Positions 1 to 9,071 are shown, counted from the stretch's first letter. The stretch: DNA of 17,500 nt from Pigoraptor vietnamica (GCA_943704525.1 CALSCQ010001453.1:1-17500), one strand, 5' to 3'. Notes: generated from the letters alone by a model not told the origin. A program made the numbers and translations.

Positions 1-2
1 CG

Positions 3-416
3 TCGTCGAGTCACACGGACAACGACGAGTGGTGGACGTTGGTGGTGTTTGTGGACGTGAGGGTCGGGGCGAACGATTGGAGGAGGAAGCGCGTGGTGCC
101 GTCGCTGCCGAGGATATTGCGGTTGGAGCCGGGCGATGGCAGCCGTTACGCGACGGAGGGAAGGAGCCTAGCGGGGGGCCAGTTTGCATTTTACTCGTAC
201 AATGTGCTGACGGAGACGCGGTCGGGGAACGTCGCGATCTTCAACTCGGTGTATGTGCTTCACGGGACGGGGAGGCTGGCGCGGTACGAAGACGTGGACG
301 AGGCGGCGGAGGGAGGAATGGTGGTGCGGGTGGGGTCGGCGCTAATGCTGCAGCACAAGATGGTGGCGGCGATGGAGACGATGGGGGTCACGCCCCCCAG
401 CGACGCGGCCGGTTGA
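3..416 (+). CDS. 3' end of an unrecognised protein-coding gene (partial)
   Basis: The frame beginning at base 3 is open from the window edge to a TGA at 414-416 and encodes the last 137 or so residues of a protein whose start lies outside the window. The residues look like a folded globular domain: a hydrophobic strand (WWTLVVFVDV), a basic patch (DWRRKRVVPSLP), then strand-like segments with FAFYSYNVLTE, AIFNSVYVLHGTG and MVVRVGSALMLQHK. There are no membrane spans and no low-complexity sequence until the final PPSDAAG. The mix of aromatic and beta-branched residues and the absence of stops argue for real coding. I do not recognise the family and assign no function. Other frames over the same bases give arginine/glycine-rich translations typical of GC-rich shadows. 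No intron is needed within the visible part. Confidence 0.6.
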   Translation, partial: SSSHTDNDEWWTLVVFVDVRVGANDWRRKRVVPSLPRILRLEPGDGSRYATEGRSLAGGQFAFYSYNVLTETRSGNVAIFNSVYVLHGTGRLARYEDVDEAAEGGMVVRVGSALMLQHKMVAAMETMGVTPPSDAAG

Positions 417-1511
417 GGTCTCGGCGCGGCTGGTCGCGAGGCGGGCGGAGGTCGGCCCCCAACGACGCGATTTGGCCCCGACAACACGACTGGCCCCCCG
501 ACACGTGAGCCCTCGACGACGCGACTGGCCTACTGGCCCAGTACGCGTGAAAGTTGCGCCTGCCGTGCGAATGAAATGGGTGTTGGAACTGTTAAGAAAA
601 GGGCGCCTGCAGTCTGGGTGCAATTGCTCGCTTTGAGGTGGGAATTGAGTCGGTGATTGATTGTGCGTGTGGCGATAATTGGAGGTGATTAGAGGGTTGT
701 CGTTATTTTGGAGCGGCGGGGTGGCGGGGCGACGTTCGTGAGCCCTGACAGTGTTAGCTTTGGCGGCGTTTATTAGCCGCATGCAGCTGGCATTTGAACC
801 TGCTCTGTGGTTTTGTAGGAGAGAGCCCCAACGGCCCGCGCGTGGTTGCGAAACGAATTACAATCGCCGCGCACGACTGCACAGCAGTCCACGCAGAGAA
901 GCTGGCCGCTGTTGAACGTCGCCATCCCGGCGAAAACGGCGGTCCTGAACCAGACTGGAGCAGTCGGCAATGCCATTTTTCGTGCCCAGGGCCTCATCCG
1001 TTTCTGTTCGGAGGGCGCCAAAAAAGGGCCATTACAGACAAGGCACTGATGTCCTTACGAATCCTTCGACTGATGATTTTAACTTAATACGGTCATTAGT
1101 GAAATCATGCATTCTATATTTGCGTCAATTTGGTGGTATGATTATTTCTATATAGGGCAAACCCTGTTGAAGAAGCTGAAGTAGATCCCGCGATCACGTG
1201 CGCGGCAATTTGAATTTCGATTCTCCAGGAGCTCAGAATGACTAACATTAGCTCCTGGATACACTGAACTCTTTTTCTCGCTTTCCTTCTCGTGCTTTAT
1301 CCGCGTTTTGTCCTCCGTACATATCGGCGGCGGATAGGTGTCATGTACCCACTGTCTCGGACGGTGCGGCAATGGCGGATCAAAAGGTTCCGGCGAATTG
1401 ACGGCCGTGTCTAGATCTCTAGCTATAGGCCGACAACGTACTCAGCCATTAGACACTGGCAGTCAAGGCGGAGCCGTGTTGTTACTGTTTCAGTCATTTT
1501 GGTCTATTTGT
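417..1511. other. Intergenic stretch, no supported gene
   Basis: No frame on either strand holds a convincing gene. The short open frames around 773-1087 on both strands lack recognisable motifs and overlap one another. AT content rises around 1080-1160, including a TATATAG-type stretch near 1150, which suits intergenic DNA. I saw no tRNA-like cloverleaf or other RNA gene by eye. Confidence 0.5.
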
Positions 1512-2375
1512 TCTCGCACGCATCCAGAGCTCCCGCGCATACCACCATATCGTCTGCTCAAATGCGCTGCCGGCTGTGTTGCGGAATTGCTGCTGAGTCG
1601 GTTTGGGACCTAAGCAGGACCGCGCATTCCGAGTCGACTGGCCCGGACTGACAAGGACGCCGGTCAGCCGATTGATTGAATATTAATATATAGGTCCGGA
1701 GTGCTGAAATAAATCACCTCCACGCTCAGGACTCCCGCGCACAGTCTTAACGTCTGGTCGCGTGCGCTGCTGTGTCGTGGTACTGTTTGTGCGTCGGTCT
1801 GACCTGAGCAAGAAAGTGGATCGCGCCTGATCCTGAACAAAGAGGCCGCCCTAGTCAGACTGATTGAATAGGTCGAGTGCTGAACTGTTGCTTATTTTTA
1901 GACGTCCACGAGCTCCTGCTCACACCGCCTTATCCTCTGCTCTCTTGCCGGCGCTGCTGTGTTATGGGACTGTTGGTGGGTCAGCTGGACCTGAGCAAGA
2001 ACGTGGATCGCCTGATCCTAGACAAAGTCGCCGCCCTGGTCAGATCTGATGAATAGGTGAGCCGGTGCGGAAATTGTTCGACACCACGCATCCAGAGCTC
2101 CCGCGCACACCACCTCATCGTCTGCGCTCTTGTGCTGATGTGTCGTGGGACAGTTTGCGCGTCGGTTTGGACCTGAACAAGAACGCCGGGATCGCCTGTG
2201 GTGCTGAAACTGTTCATCTCCATGCATCCGCACGCACGCCGCCTCATTGTCTGCTTGTGATCTTATCGTAGGACTGTCTCTGCGTCGGTTGGGGTCCTGT
2301 GCGAGGACGTGGATCGCCTGATCCGGAAAAAGAACGCCGCCCTGGTCAGATTGAATAGTGTCAAATGCTGAAATG
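1512..2375. repeat. Diverged long tandem repeat, about five units
   Basis: Five successive blocks begin at about 1512, 1718, 1900, 2080 and 2217, so units are roughly 137-206 bp. Each block contains, in the same order, a head like CATCCAGAGCTCCCGCGCA (clearest at 1521 and 2089), an element like CACCTCATCGTCTGC, a GTGTCGTGGGAC-like element, GCGTCGGT followed by GGACCTGA, GAACGTGGATCGCCTGATCC, GCCGCCCTGGTCAGA and a tail GAATAGGT...GTGCTGAAA. Units differ by many substitutions and indels, so this is an old array. No continuous reading frame runs through it, which argues against protein repeats. It may be a decayed satellite or a tandemly duplicated remnant of a mobile element; no terminal repeats or transposase fragments were seen. 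Confidence 0.7.
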
Positions 2376-2378
2376 CCA

Positions 2379-2450
2379 GGGGCTAAAGACTCACGCGAGG
2401 GGCTAAGGACGTGACTGTGTGGGGTTTAAGGACTCCAGTCACGCGAGGGG
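2379..2450. repeat. Short degenerate GGGGCTAAGGACT repeats
   Basis: The block contains repeated versions of GGGGCTAAGGACT and ACTCACGCGAGG-like strings at irregular spacing. It leads directly into the 56-bp tandem duplication, whose unit also starts with CTAAG, so the two probably share an origin by slippage or unequal exchange. Confidence 0.5.
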
Positions 2451-2562
2451 CTAAGTACTGATGCGCCGGAGGGGGCCAAGAGGGCTATGGACTAATTGCG
2501 CGAGCCCTAAGTACTGATGCGCCGGAGGGGGCCAAGAGGGCTATGGACTAATTGCGCGAGCT
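2451..2562. repeat. 56-bp tandem duplication
   Basis: Bases 2451-2506 and 2507-2562 are nearly identical 56-bp units, both starting CTAAGTACTGATGCGCCGGA and ending GCGCGAGC followed by a single differing base. The near-identity shows a recent duplication, in contrast to the older diverged repeat just upstream. No coding signal is associated with it. Confidence 0.9.
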
Positions 2563-2818
2563 GAGGCTGTGGCTAAGGATGTCAGTGGACACGAGCGCGC
2601 ATGCACGGTTTAATTTAAAGAAGTGACTGTATGTACGGTGCGTCTACGGCGCCAAATGGATGCTGACTCTGTGACGGTGTCTCAGTCTGTGCCGTGAATG
2701 TCAATGAGAGCGAGTCTATGAATGAATAAGAGGGTCCCAGAGCCTTATGCGCGTTGAACACCCCGGCCATTTTGGTAAAGCGACCTCGCAGTGGAAAGAA
2801 CTGAACGCCGAACTGAAG

Positions 2819-2957
2819 TGCGGAAAGAACACCAACGTGCCGGGAAAGAACGCCAAAGTGCGGAGAGTACGGCGACATGCGGAAAGAACATCAAAGTGCG
2901 GAAAGTAACGCCGAAGTGCAGAAACGGTACGCCGAAGTGCGGAAAGTACCGCCGAAG
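2819..2957. repeat. Array of seven 19-21-bp units
   Basis: Seven consecutive units start at 2819, 2838, 2859, 2878, 2897, 2917 and 2938, with lengths 19, 21, 19, 19, 20, 21 and 20. The consensus is close to TGCGGAAAGNACGCCGAAG, and a less regular unit precedes the array at 2791-2818. Unit length is not a multiple of three and varies, so this is not a protein repeat. It is either a minisatellite or a cluster of protein-binding sites at about two DNA turns. Confidence 0.85.
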
Positions 2958-3528
2958 GCAGCTAAGTGGTATGTATAACGGCCGCGCGGGCCGACACACG
3001 TTACGAGCCTGAGTCAGCGACAATTGGGCGAAGGACGACGCCGGGTATTTGATGGGGCGGCGTAACTGTCGGTTGCTGTGGCTGCTGGCGCATGGGGATT
3101 GCGGTCGCTCACAGCGTTCGCAAGTCATGTGTTTGACGCCCCATGTTGGCACATAGCATTGTCGGGTCTTGACCGTGGCCGGTCACTGGCACGGCGCGCA
3201 CCCGCGACGTGAATTGGACTGACCCCTCGGTGAGCTTGGCGCGGGTCGGCGGGTCGAATTTCAATAAGTGGAGGGTCTTTTGCACAACGGCGGCGCGCTT
3301 GCCTGTAGTCGATCGCCGCCGCCCGAGTGCCATCATTCATCTGAGCTCAGCGGCTGGTCGTCGTACCCGTAATAAGTCCACGGTTTGCGCTTTCGTAACC
3401 GGCACCACTGCTGGACTGACTGCCGTGATAGCAAAAGAATCGATGCCGGGTCAGACGGACTCGCACACCGCTACGGCTACAGAGACAAAAGGATCACCGC
3501 GCACTGGCGCGCCAAGCGGAGCCTCGCC
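2958..3528. other. Intergenic stretch, no supported gene
   Basis: Open frames are present on both strands (for example plus 3209-3685 and minus 3109-3336), but they overlap in several frames, show no family motifs and have no recognisable splice structure. Fragments of protein-like sequence in the frame near 3440-3530 may belong to the decayed gene that follows. Confidence 0.4.
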
Positions 3529-4500
3529 ATGGCCGAGTGTTACCGGACATTGTGCGTGCGCCGGCGGAGCTCTTCTATGCACAACCGCAGTCGGTTTTTG
3601 GACGGCCCACCTTCAATGCGACTTTAATCGCCTTCGTGGCGCTGTTGCGACGAGGAAGGTGGGCGCCGCTCGCGGCGGCCGCTAAGCCGGCGCCTGAAGC
3701 AGCGTTGTGCTGCGTTCGGGGGCAACGACGTCACGCGTTTCATAGACTCGCTCGGCTCTGTCAAATTTGCGTGTGACGCGATACTTCCGTCGACCACAAG
3801 GACACGAAGAAGCTCGTGCCGTGCATGTGCTGCGTGTCCTGCTCGAGTACGTTGTGCGTGCGGTCGCCTGTGGCCGCTCAAGCGCACGGACGAGGGCAAG
3901 AAGAAGCTGCTGGACATCGTCATCTACGGGCTCCTTCAGTTGTTGCCGAGTACAAAGCGCCGGGAGGTCCAGTCGTCGCGGCCGTTCCGCATCGGGCGTC
4001 GTTGGAGGCTTTCCTCAATAATCGGACTATTGGCGACCTTTTTTATGGGCCCGGGCCTGTTGTGACGGTCATCCACGAGAACCTCGGTGAGATCCGGCTG
4101 AAAGATGGCATTGGCTTCAGCGCGGACGGACGGGCTTGCGAGCCTCTCGCAGTGGTGCTATCAGGCGGTTCGCGAAGGCCGGATGGGGCACATCGAGAAA
4201 TGTTTCAAGACAGGCCCTGTCTCTCGGGCGCCAACATCTTACATGGGGTTGGAGATTCCCGGTGCGCTTACTGGCCACGGGGGGAGCACTGTCGCTTCGG
4301 AGTGCGATGCGGCGGAAACGAAGGCGTCGGAATCGGAGGCGACTGAAACGGAGACGCCCTCGCCACAATCAGAGGAGACGAGGACGGGCGGTGACAAGGA
4401 TGGGGCCTCGACTTGGTTGAACCCACTGCCGACCACCTGCGCAGCGAGTGCGGCGTGGGTCCGGGATGTGCGGCGGTGGGCGCGGCCCGCTTGTCCTTGA
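3529..4500 (+). pseudogene. Possible decayed protein-coding gene with repeated frame changes
   Basis: Protein-like sequence runs along the plus strand but moves between frames. In order: about 3537-3656 (LPDIVRAPAELFYAQPQ, then FNATLIAFVALLRRG); 3721-3780 in another frame (VTRFIDSLGSVKFACDA); about 3782-3875 split between the two remaining frames (SVDHKDTKKLVPC and LLEYVVRAVACG); 3877-3955 (KRTDEGKKKLLDIVIYGLLQ); 3945-4140 (GDLFYGPGPVVTVIHENLG, then IRLKDGIGFSADG); and 4105-4500 (SQWCYQAVREGRMGHIEKCF, then an acidic Thr/Glu-rich tail). The switches are too close together for introns of the size seen in neighbouring genes, so indel decay is the simplest reading. The neighbouring genes have clean frames, which makes general sequencing error less likely. 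The family was not recognised. An intact gene with unusual splicing cannot be excluded. Confidence 0.35.
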
Positions 4501-4849
4501 AATTATCGAGACGTGCGGACTCGGCACGGCGCCGGCGCGTCCAATGTGTACGTGGTGTGTAGTGATTTTGTGGGGTGGTTTGACATGCGTTGACGTACGT
4601 CTGTTCGCTGTCTGTTCTACTGTGGTTGGTGCATGTGGTCGACTTGCTGAAGGCCACCCCCACCGTCCGCATGCCGGTTGCGTCGTGCGTGCGTGTAATT
4701 GAGTGAGTGAGGTGATTGAGTTGAGTGTGCGTGCTGCCGGCCGGGTGTGCTTGTGTGGGGTGTACAGGCATGCATGTGCGTGCGTGCGTGGTGTCTGTCC
4801 GTGTGCGTTTCCGGTGCCGGCGTGAGTGAATGAGTTGAGTGAGTGATTG
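4501..4849. other. Intergenic TG-rich low-complexity DNA
   Basis: From about 4680 the sequence becomes a purine/TG-rich mixture of GAGTGAGTGA- and GTGCGTGCGT-like strings leading into the microsatellite. The long minus-strand open frame across 4268-5065 reads as His/Thr-rich repeats that are the complement of this simple sequence; it is not treated as a gene. Confidence 0.5.
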
Positions 4850-4886
4850 AGTGTGTGCGTGCATGCGTGCGCGCGCCGCGCGCGCG

Positions 4887-4920
<34 letters not shown>

Positions 4921-4945
4921 TGTCTGTCTGTCTGTGTCTGTGTGT
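4850..4945. repeat. Alternating purine-pyrimidine microsatellite (GC/GT then TCTG)
   Basis: Bases 4851-4876 alternate purine and pyrimidine (GTGCGTGCATGCGTGCGCGC type), followed by a CG-alternating stretch to 4887. A (GT)15 run spans 4890-4919, and tandem TGTC units follow to about 4932. The alternation is interrupted only at about 4876/4877 and 4888. Such tracts are classic candidates for left-handed Z-DNA and are hypermutable. Confidence 0.9.
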
Positions 4946-5256
4946 TCTGAGTGCATATGCGTGCGTGTGTGCCATCCCGGCAGTCAGTTCCGAATCTGCC
5001 GGTGTGTCACGGTCGTGTTTGCATGCCGGAGCCGGCCCGGTTTGCATCGCCGGCGTCTGGCGCACAGTCAGTGGTAATAAAATTCCTCGCCCGGCCGGCC
5101 CGTCTTTTCGAAAGCTGTAGTGTAATCACGGCGTTTGTCGACGTTTCCATAAAGGAGGAAGCACAGCTTTGCCAGCTTTCGGACTCAGTGAGATCCGGCC
5201 TGTTACCGATTGCAATCTCTGTGCTATTTACGTGTGTGGGGGCATCAGCATGCTAC

Positions 5257-5510
5257 TGCTGGCAATTTTCCCTTCAGTTGCCAGCAGAAGCACCCTACTG
5301 CTGGCAAAAAGCGGCCTTGTGCTGGCAAAAAACAGCGTCACGTTGCCGCACGTGACTGCTGGCAAAAATTTTCGTCGTTTCTGGGCGCTTGTAACGCTAC
5401 TGCTGGCAAATTGGGCCTTCTGCTGGCAAAAGACGGGCTACTGCTGGCAAAAAGCGGCTACTGCTGGCAAAAAAATCGATCACGTGACTGCTGGCAAAAA
5501 GGCAAAAAGC
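5257..5510. repeat. Phased array of TGCTGGCAAAA motifs
   Basis: Nine direct copies of TGCTGGCA followed by A/T-rich bases (mostly runs of A) begin at 5257, 5299, 5320, 5357, 5401, 5421, 5442, 5462 and 5489. One inverted copy (TGCCAGCA) lies at 5279-5286, and a partial GGCAAAAAGC follows at 5501. Many neighbours are 20-22 bp apart and two gaps are about double that (42 and 44). Two copies (5349-5368 and 5481-5500) share the longer exact string CACGTGACTGCTGGCAAAAA, which includes an E-box. Copies fall in all three reading frames, so they were not selected as protein sequence. A regulatory or architectural binding array, or a minisatellite, fits best. Confidence 0.85.
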
Positions 5511-6109
5511 CTCCACGTATAATAGGACGCTACGCAGCTGCCAAAAGCAGTCCATACACACACTGACAGTGGCCAAGAAAACACGCAACGCCCATTCGTA
5601 CACAGCGTCACTTCATTGCTTCTCGTCAGTTGCAATTGTAACAAGGTTTCTCACGGGTTACTCACTAAAAACGAGCGTCTTCTCACCGAATGCTCCGCCG
5701 GTTTTGCCGCGGGAGACATGTCTGCCCGGCGGCCGGGCCGGCTGGCACGGTTGCGGAAAACTGAAACGAAGACGTCGACTGTGCAGTCGGATTGTTAAGT
5801 GCAAACGGAATGTTGAGCGCAACCAGCGACGCCATCGACGCGAGGCCTCGCAACCGTCGCAACAGCCGGCCCTTAAGTAAACTTTCGCCTCGTCCATACT
5901 GGCGCGTCAGCAGTGTCGCTGCAGTTGCGTCGGCCGCACTCTGCACCCGCGGTGTAACGAATCCAACGTCACGCACCTGCGGTACACTCCAAAGCCCTTC
6001 AGCAGGTCGAACGCCTGGCGGACCCTGAGACAATGGCGAGTTAGAAATCTCCATCCGTGGCATTGGCCGCAAATGAGTTATATTTTACACATCACCATTT
6101 GCCGGCTGC
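5511..6109. other. Intergenic stretch, no supported gene
   Basis: A TATAAT-like string lies at about 5518, just after the motif array. A minus-strand frame (5683-6072) can be read as a 100-residue-class protein (MEISNSPLSQGPPG...), but its third-position bias is weaker than in the clear neighbouring genes and no motif was recognised, so it is not called. No RNA gene was seen. Confidence 0.4.
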
Positions 6110-6545
6110 TTATAAAAGGCCGTGAATGTGGGCAGCGCCTGGTAGCAGGGTGTCCCCCTCAATGTCAAAGGCACGATGCGCACCTGCATGCGAAAAAATA
6201 AATAATCATGAGGGTAGCCTGCGGTGGTTTGGGGAGGCCGGCGCCGAAAGCCGGTAGAAAAGGCATACCTGCCCGCACAGTGTATGTGGCCGGCGAAAAC
6301 GTCCCCAAAAGCGACACCAGTGCTGCCCTCCACGAGAAACACTTCGCTGCCTAGTGGCACTGACATTTCAAGAAACGCCTTCGTTGCGTCGGTGAGCGGG
6401 CACGGGAAAACGGACCCCCAGCTCCGTTGCCGGGGAACACGAGGGTCACCAACGGCGTCGGAGGGTCCGTCCTGCTCCGTTTCACTTCAGAGACCCCCTC
6501 GTCGCCATCTTCGCGCGGGCGACCGCGCTGATGGACTTCCGCCAT
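6110..6545 (-). CDS. Small unrecognised gene, probably three exons (about 89 residues)
   Basis: Model: exons 6545-6450, 6378-6279 and 6183-6110, all on the minus strand. The start gives MAEVHQRGRPRE, a basic/acidic N-terminus with KRSRTDPP. The second exon reads AFLEMSVPLGSEVFLVEG then TGVAFGDVFAGHIHC, and the last reads AHRAFDIEGDTLLPG then AAHIHGLL and TAA (6112-6110). Intron 2 (6278-6184, 95 nt) starts GTGCGG, as does an intron in the PNISR-like gene, and has a strong T-rich acceptor ending GCATGCAG. Intron 1 (6449-6379, 71 nt, GTGACC...ACGAAG) is less certain, but a frame change occurs there and it restores phase. An unspliced alternative reads 6366-6085 as one 93-residue frame. The family was not recognised. 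The gene is divergent from the PC-esterase gene, with starts 271 bp apart. Confidence 0.45.
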
Positions 6546-6816
6546 GTCTCCCAAAGGGCCCTTCTAGTCCAAAGATGAGGGGAGGAAGAACTGAAAACGT
6601 CGTCATTTGGATGGTCTTCACATACGGGGTAAGGGCACTAAAAGTGGCACGCACACACACCAGTCACACACACGTGCTCACGCAATCCACGCGCAGTCCA
6701 CACGCAGTTGAACAAATGCACACCGATAATCAAGAGTGCAGTGTTTGTGTAAGCCACTTCGCGCCACTCGCGACGCGCAACTTACACTCCCCCATGCTGC
6801 CACCGGCGCCTGTGCG
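6546..6816. promoter_or_regulatory. Putative shared promoter region of two divergent genes
   Basis: This 271-bp stretch separates the start codons of the small minus-strand gene and the plus-strand PC-esterase gene, so it must hold at least the 5' leaders and probably the promoters of both. It is rich in CACA strings (about 6650-6700). No clear TATA box was seen; a CTTCGCGCCAC string near 6758 resembles an E2F-like site, but that is only a string match. Confidence 0.35.
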
Positions 6817-8849
6817 ATGAGGACGCGATCGCGGTTGGCACTCGCGTTCGCATGCTTCCTCGCGGCGTGCGTGTGGTGGTTGACGCGCGCCGGCACGCCA
6901 GCGGTCGATGTGCAGCACGTGGTTCCGTGGGACGCGGTGCCGCCGACCTGCGGACTGCTTTTCCCGTGGGACGTAAATGTGACGGTTCCGGACTTTGGGG
7001 GGCGGCGCAATCCGCAGGCGCTCCGGGTGCCTTTTCGCGGGCAAGGGAACGTACCCATCCGACAGCGCACATCCTACGCGCTCGACACGGACAGCCTTGA
7101 ACGGTGCGCGCCGTCCGTGGAAGACGTCCGCCAACACAACGAGTCATGCGCCGGCCTCGCAGCCTTCGCCGTGTCGGTTACCGAGATGGCCTTTGACGCG
7201 CACAATCCCACCATTCTCAACGTCGACGTCGACGTGCGACTAGCCGCGCATAGCCGTCCGCTGGCGGGGCTCTTGCTCCGCGGGCGCCTTGTCTGCGCCA
7301 CCTGCGTCCCGCAGGCAAATTGCAAGCCCCCAATACCGGTGCAGGTGTTCGCAATGTCGTACGACCACTGCGACGGGACATATTCTTTCCGCTTCGAGGG
7401 GTTGCACGGGCTCACGGAATCGCAGCTGTGGAACATGACGGTGCGCTTCGAGCATGCAGACTTCGCGCACCACATGGCGTACGGGCGGAACTGCACGCGC
7501 TCGATAGGGTCGCTTGTCTCCAACATTCCCGACGGCGGCGTGCGTTCGGGTGCCTGTCCAAGAATGTTGTGGTTCGGTGAGATGACCGTGGTCGCTCTAG
7601 CGGCGCTCGCTGGCCCACGCGCAAGGGCAAAGTCAGCTCCGTCTGGCGCGGTGTCCGCGGACGGCGTGCGTGCTGCCATTGATGCGCTGCCCGTGTGTGC
7701 GGGTGGGCAGGCGTTCGAGGGGAGCCATGGGCGGTGGCTCTTGCGACCGCGGGGGCCGGTCGACCCCGGGCTGTGCCGGTCGCATTCGAACTCCGAGATA
7801 TTGCAATTATGGACGATGGACGGCGACTACGTGTGGTGCCCGTACGAGTGTCGTCTGCAGATGTATGCGGAGAGCGAAATCAGGCAGTGCCTTGCGCGGA
7901 AGGGCATTCGTCGCGTGCTGTTCGTCGGGGATTCGCGCACGCACAACCTATTTTTCGATATGGGCAGGCGCCTGGTGTACGACGTGCGGGGAAAGGAAGC
8001 GCCGCCGTTTTATATGCTGTTCGGGGGCCGCCCGCACACGCATTTTGATGCGCTTGGGGCTCACTTCCGGATACGGTTCACGTGGGGTTTGTTTGAGCAG
8101 CGGTCGCCAAACTGCCTACCCGAGTTGTGCCGTTACTCTGGGCTGAACTCAACGGAGTACTTTGCCATGCGCACGTACCTTGAGTCTGGCCTCCATGCGG
8201 TACGGCGAGTGCTCGCAGAGGGGCCGTGGGACGTCCTCATTCTGAGCGAAGGAGTGCATATGATGCAGGTGCGCAACATTGTTATTTGTGCCTTTTTTTG
8301 CTCAGCCGGCATTCTCACTCTGAGTGCCCTCTGTCACACTGCCACACCCTTACAACCCTTGCCTAGCGCCTTCAAGGCCGTGTTCAGTTTCACTGCCTCA
8401 TTGTCGCGCTTTCCGAGTGGCACGCTTCTTATCAATTCCTGATCATAGTTCCTTCGCATTGACGTGCGCAGCCTTTCCTCACGATCGACGACTTTGAAGT
8501 CGTTATTCGCTCGACCCTCAACGCCGTCCTCAACGCTGCGCGCCCGCCCCGCATTGTCGTCTTCTACTCGTCGCCCGCATTTGTCGATGTCGCCGTCTCA
8601 TCGACCCGCGACATCACCCGGCAGGACGTCTACAACAAGCTCGCCCTGCGAATTATTGCCGAGATGCTTCCCGATGCGTTTGTACTCGACATGTTTGCGC
8701 TCACTGTGGCGCGCGGGCGCGACCGGACGTGGGACTTCATGCATTTCTACCCCGGTAACCTCGATTGGGACCCGCTAAAGGTCCCGCGGACCATTGGGAG
8801 CGAGGCGGTCCTGATGCTGTTCAACATGCTCTGCAACGACGCCGCGTGA
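6817..8849 (+). CDS. Type II membrane PC-esterase (SGNH-type acyl-esterase/acetyltransferase, NXPE-like)
   Basis: Two exons (6817-8268 and 8472-8849) joined in phase 0 across a 203-nt intron (GTGCGC...GTGCGCAG) encode 609 residues. ATG 6817 is the first in-frame ATG and starts a signal anchor (basic MRTRSR, then hydrophobic residues 7-23). Five N-glycosylation sequons (N54, N108, N206, N225, N444) indicate a Golgi/ER lumenal protein. Residues 183-198 (DHCDGTYSFRFEG) resemble a filamin-type Ig repeat, as in NXPE proteins. The catalytic domain begins near 320 (LWTMDGDYVWCPYEC) and has the GDS block VLFVGDSRTHN (Ser373), a third block WDVLILSEGVHMM (471-483) and the DxxH motif DFMH (Asp572, His575). 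The family covers enzymes such as CASD1 and TBL that move or remove acetyl groups on glycans; the substrate here is unknown. It converges on the PNISR-like gene, with 222 bp between stop codons. Confidence 0.8.
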
Positions 8850-9071
8850 AGGCTTGTGTCGCATTGCAATGAACATTCGACTGAATGAGCGCACCGCTTC
8901 GTTCGTGGAAGAGCTCGCGCAGGCAACAGAATCACAGCCAAGTGGAACACGCGCCGGGTGGCATACACATACACGCGTCCACGTACCAAAACATACCCTT
9001 AATTTTCTACTCATTTTCCCAGTACGAATCAATCAACCCAATGCACACAAGTTTGGGTGGCGGCAGGAACT

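Noticed and set aside
773-1087. Overlapping short frames on both strands
   Set aside because: They contradict one another, show no family motif and have no splice structure.
1512-2375. CRISPR-like array
   Set aside because: Units are long, diverged and without spacer/repeat alternation, and the surroundings are eukaryotic.
4268-5065. Long minus-strand open frame with His/Thr repeats
   Set aside because: It is the complement of GT/TG simple sequence and GC-rich spacer, has no domain signal and is low complexity throughout.
5169-5566. Overlapping plus-strand frames reading LLLAK, CWQK and TAGK repeats
   Set aside because: The three readings are the same TGCTGGCAAAA motif in three frames with non-triplet spacing, so the DNA motif rather than a peptide is what repeats.
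5683-6072. Minus-strand 129-codon open frame
   Set aside because: Protein-like in part, but weaker third-position bias than its neighbours, no motif and no splice or start support.
6111-6119. Plus-strand TATAAAAGG as a TATA box
   Set aside because: It overlaps the stop region of the small minus-strand gene, and no plus-strand gene starts at a suitable distance; probably chance.
7074-7679. 201-codon minus-strand open frame
   Set aside because: Antisense to exon 1 of the PC-esterase, with no recognisable features.
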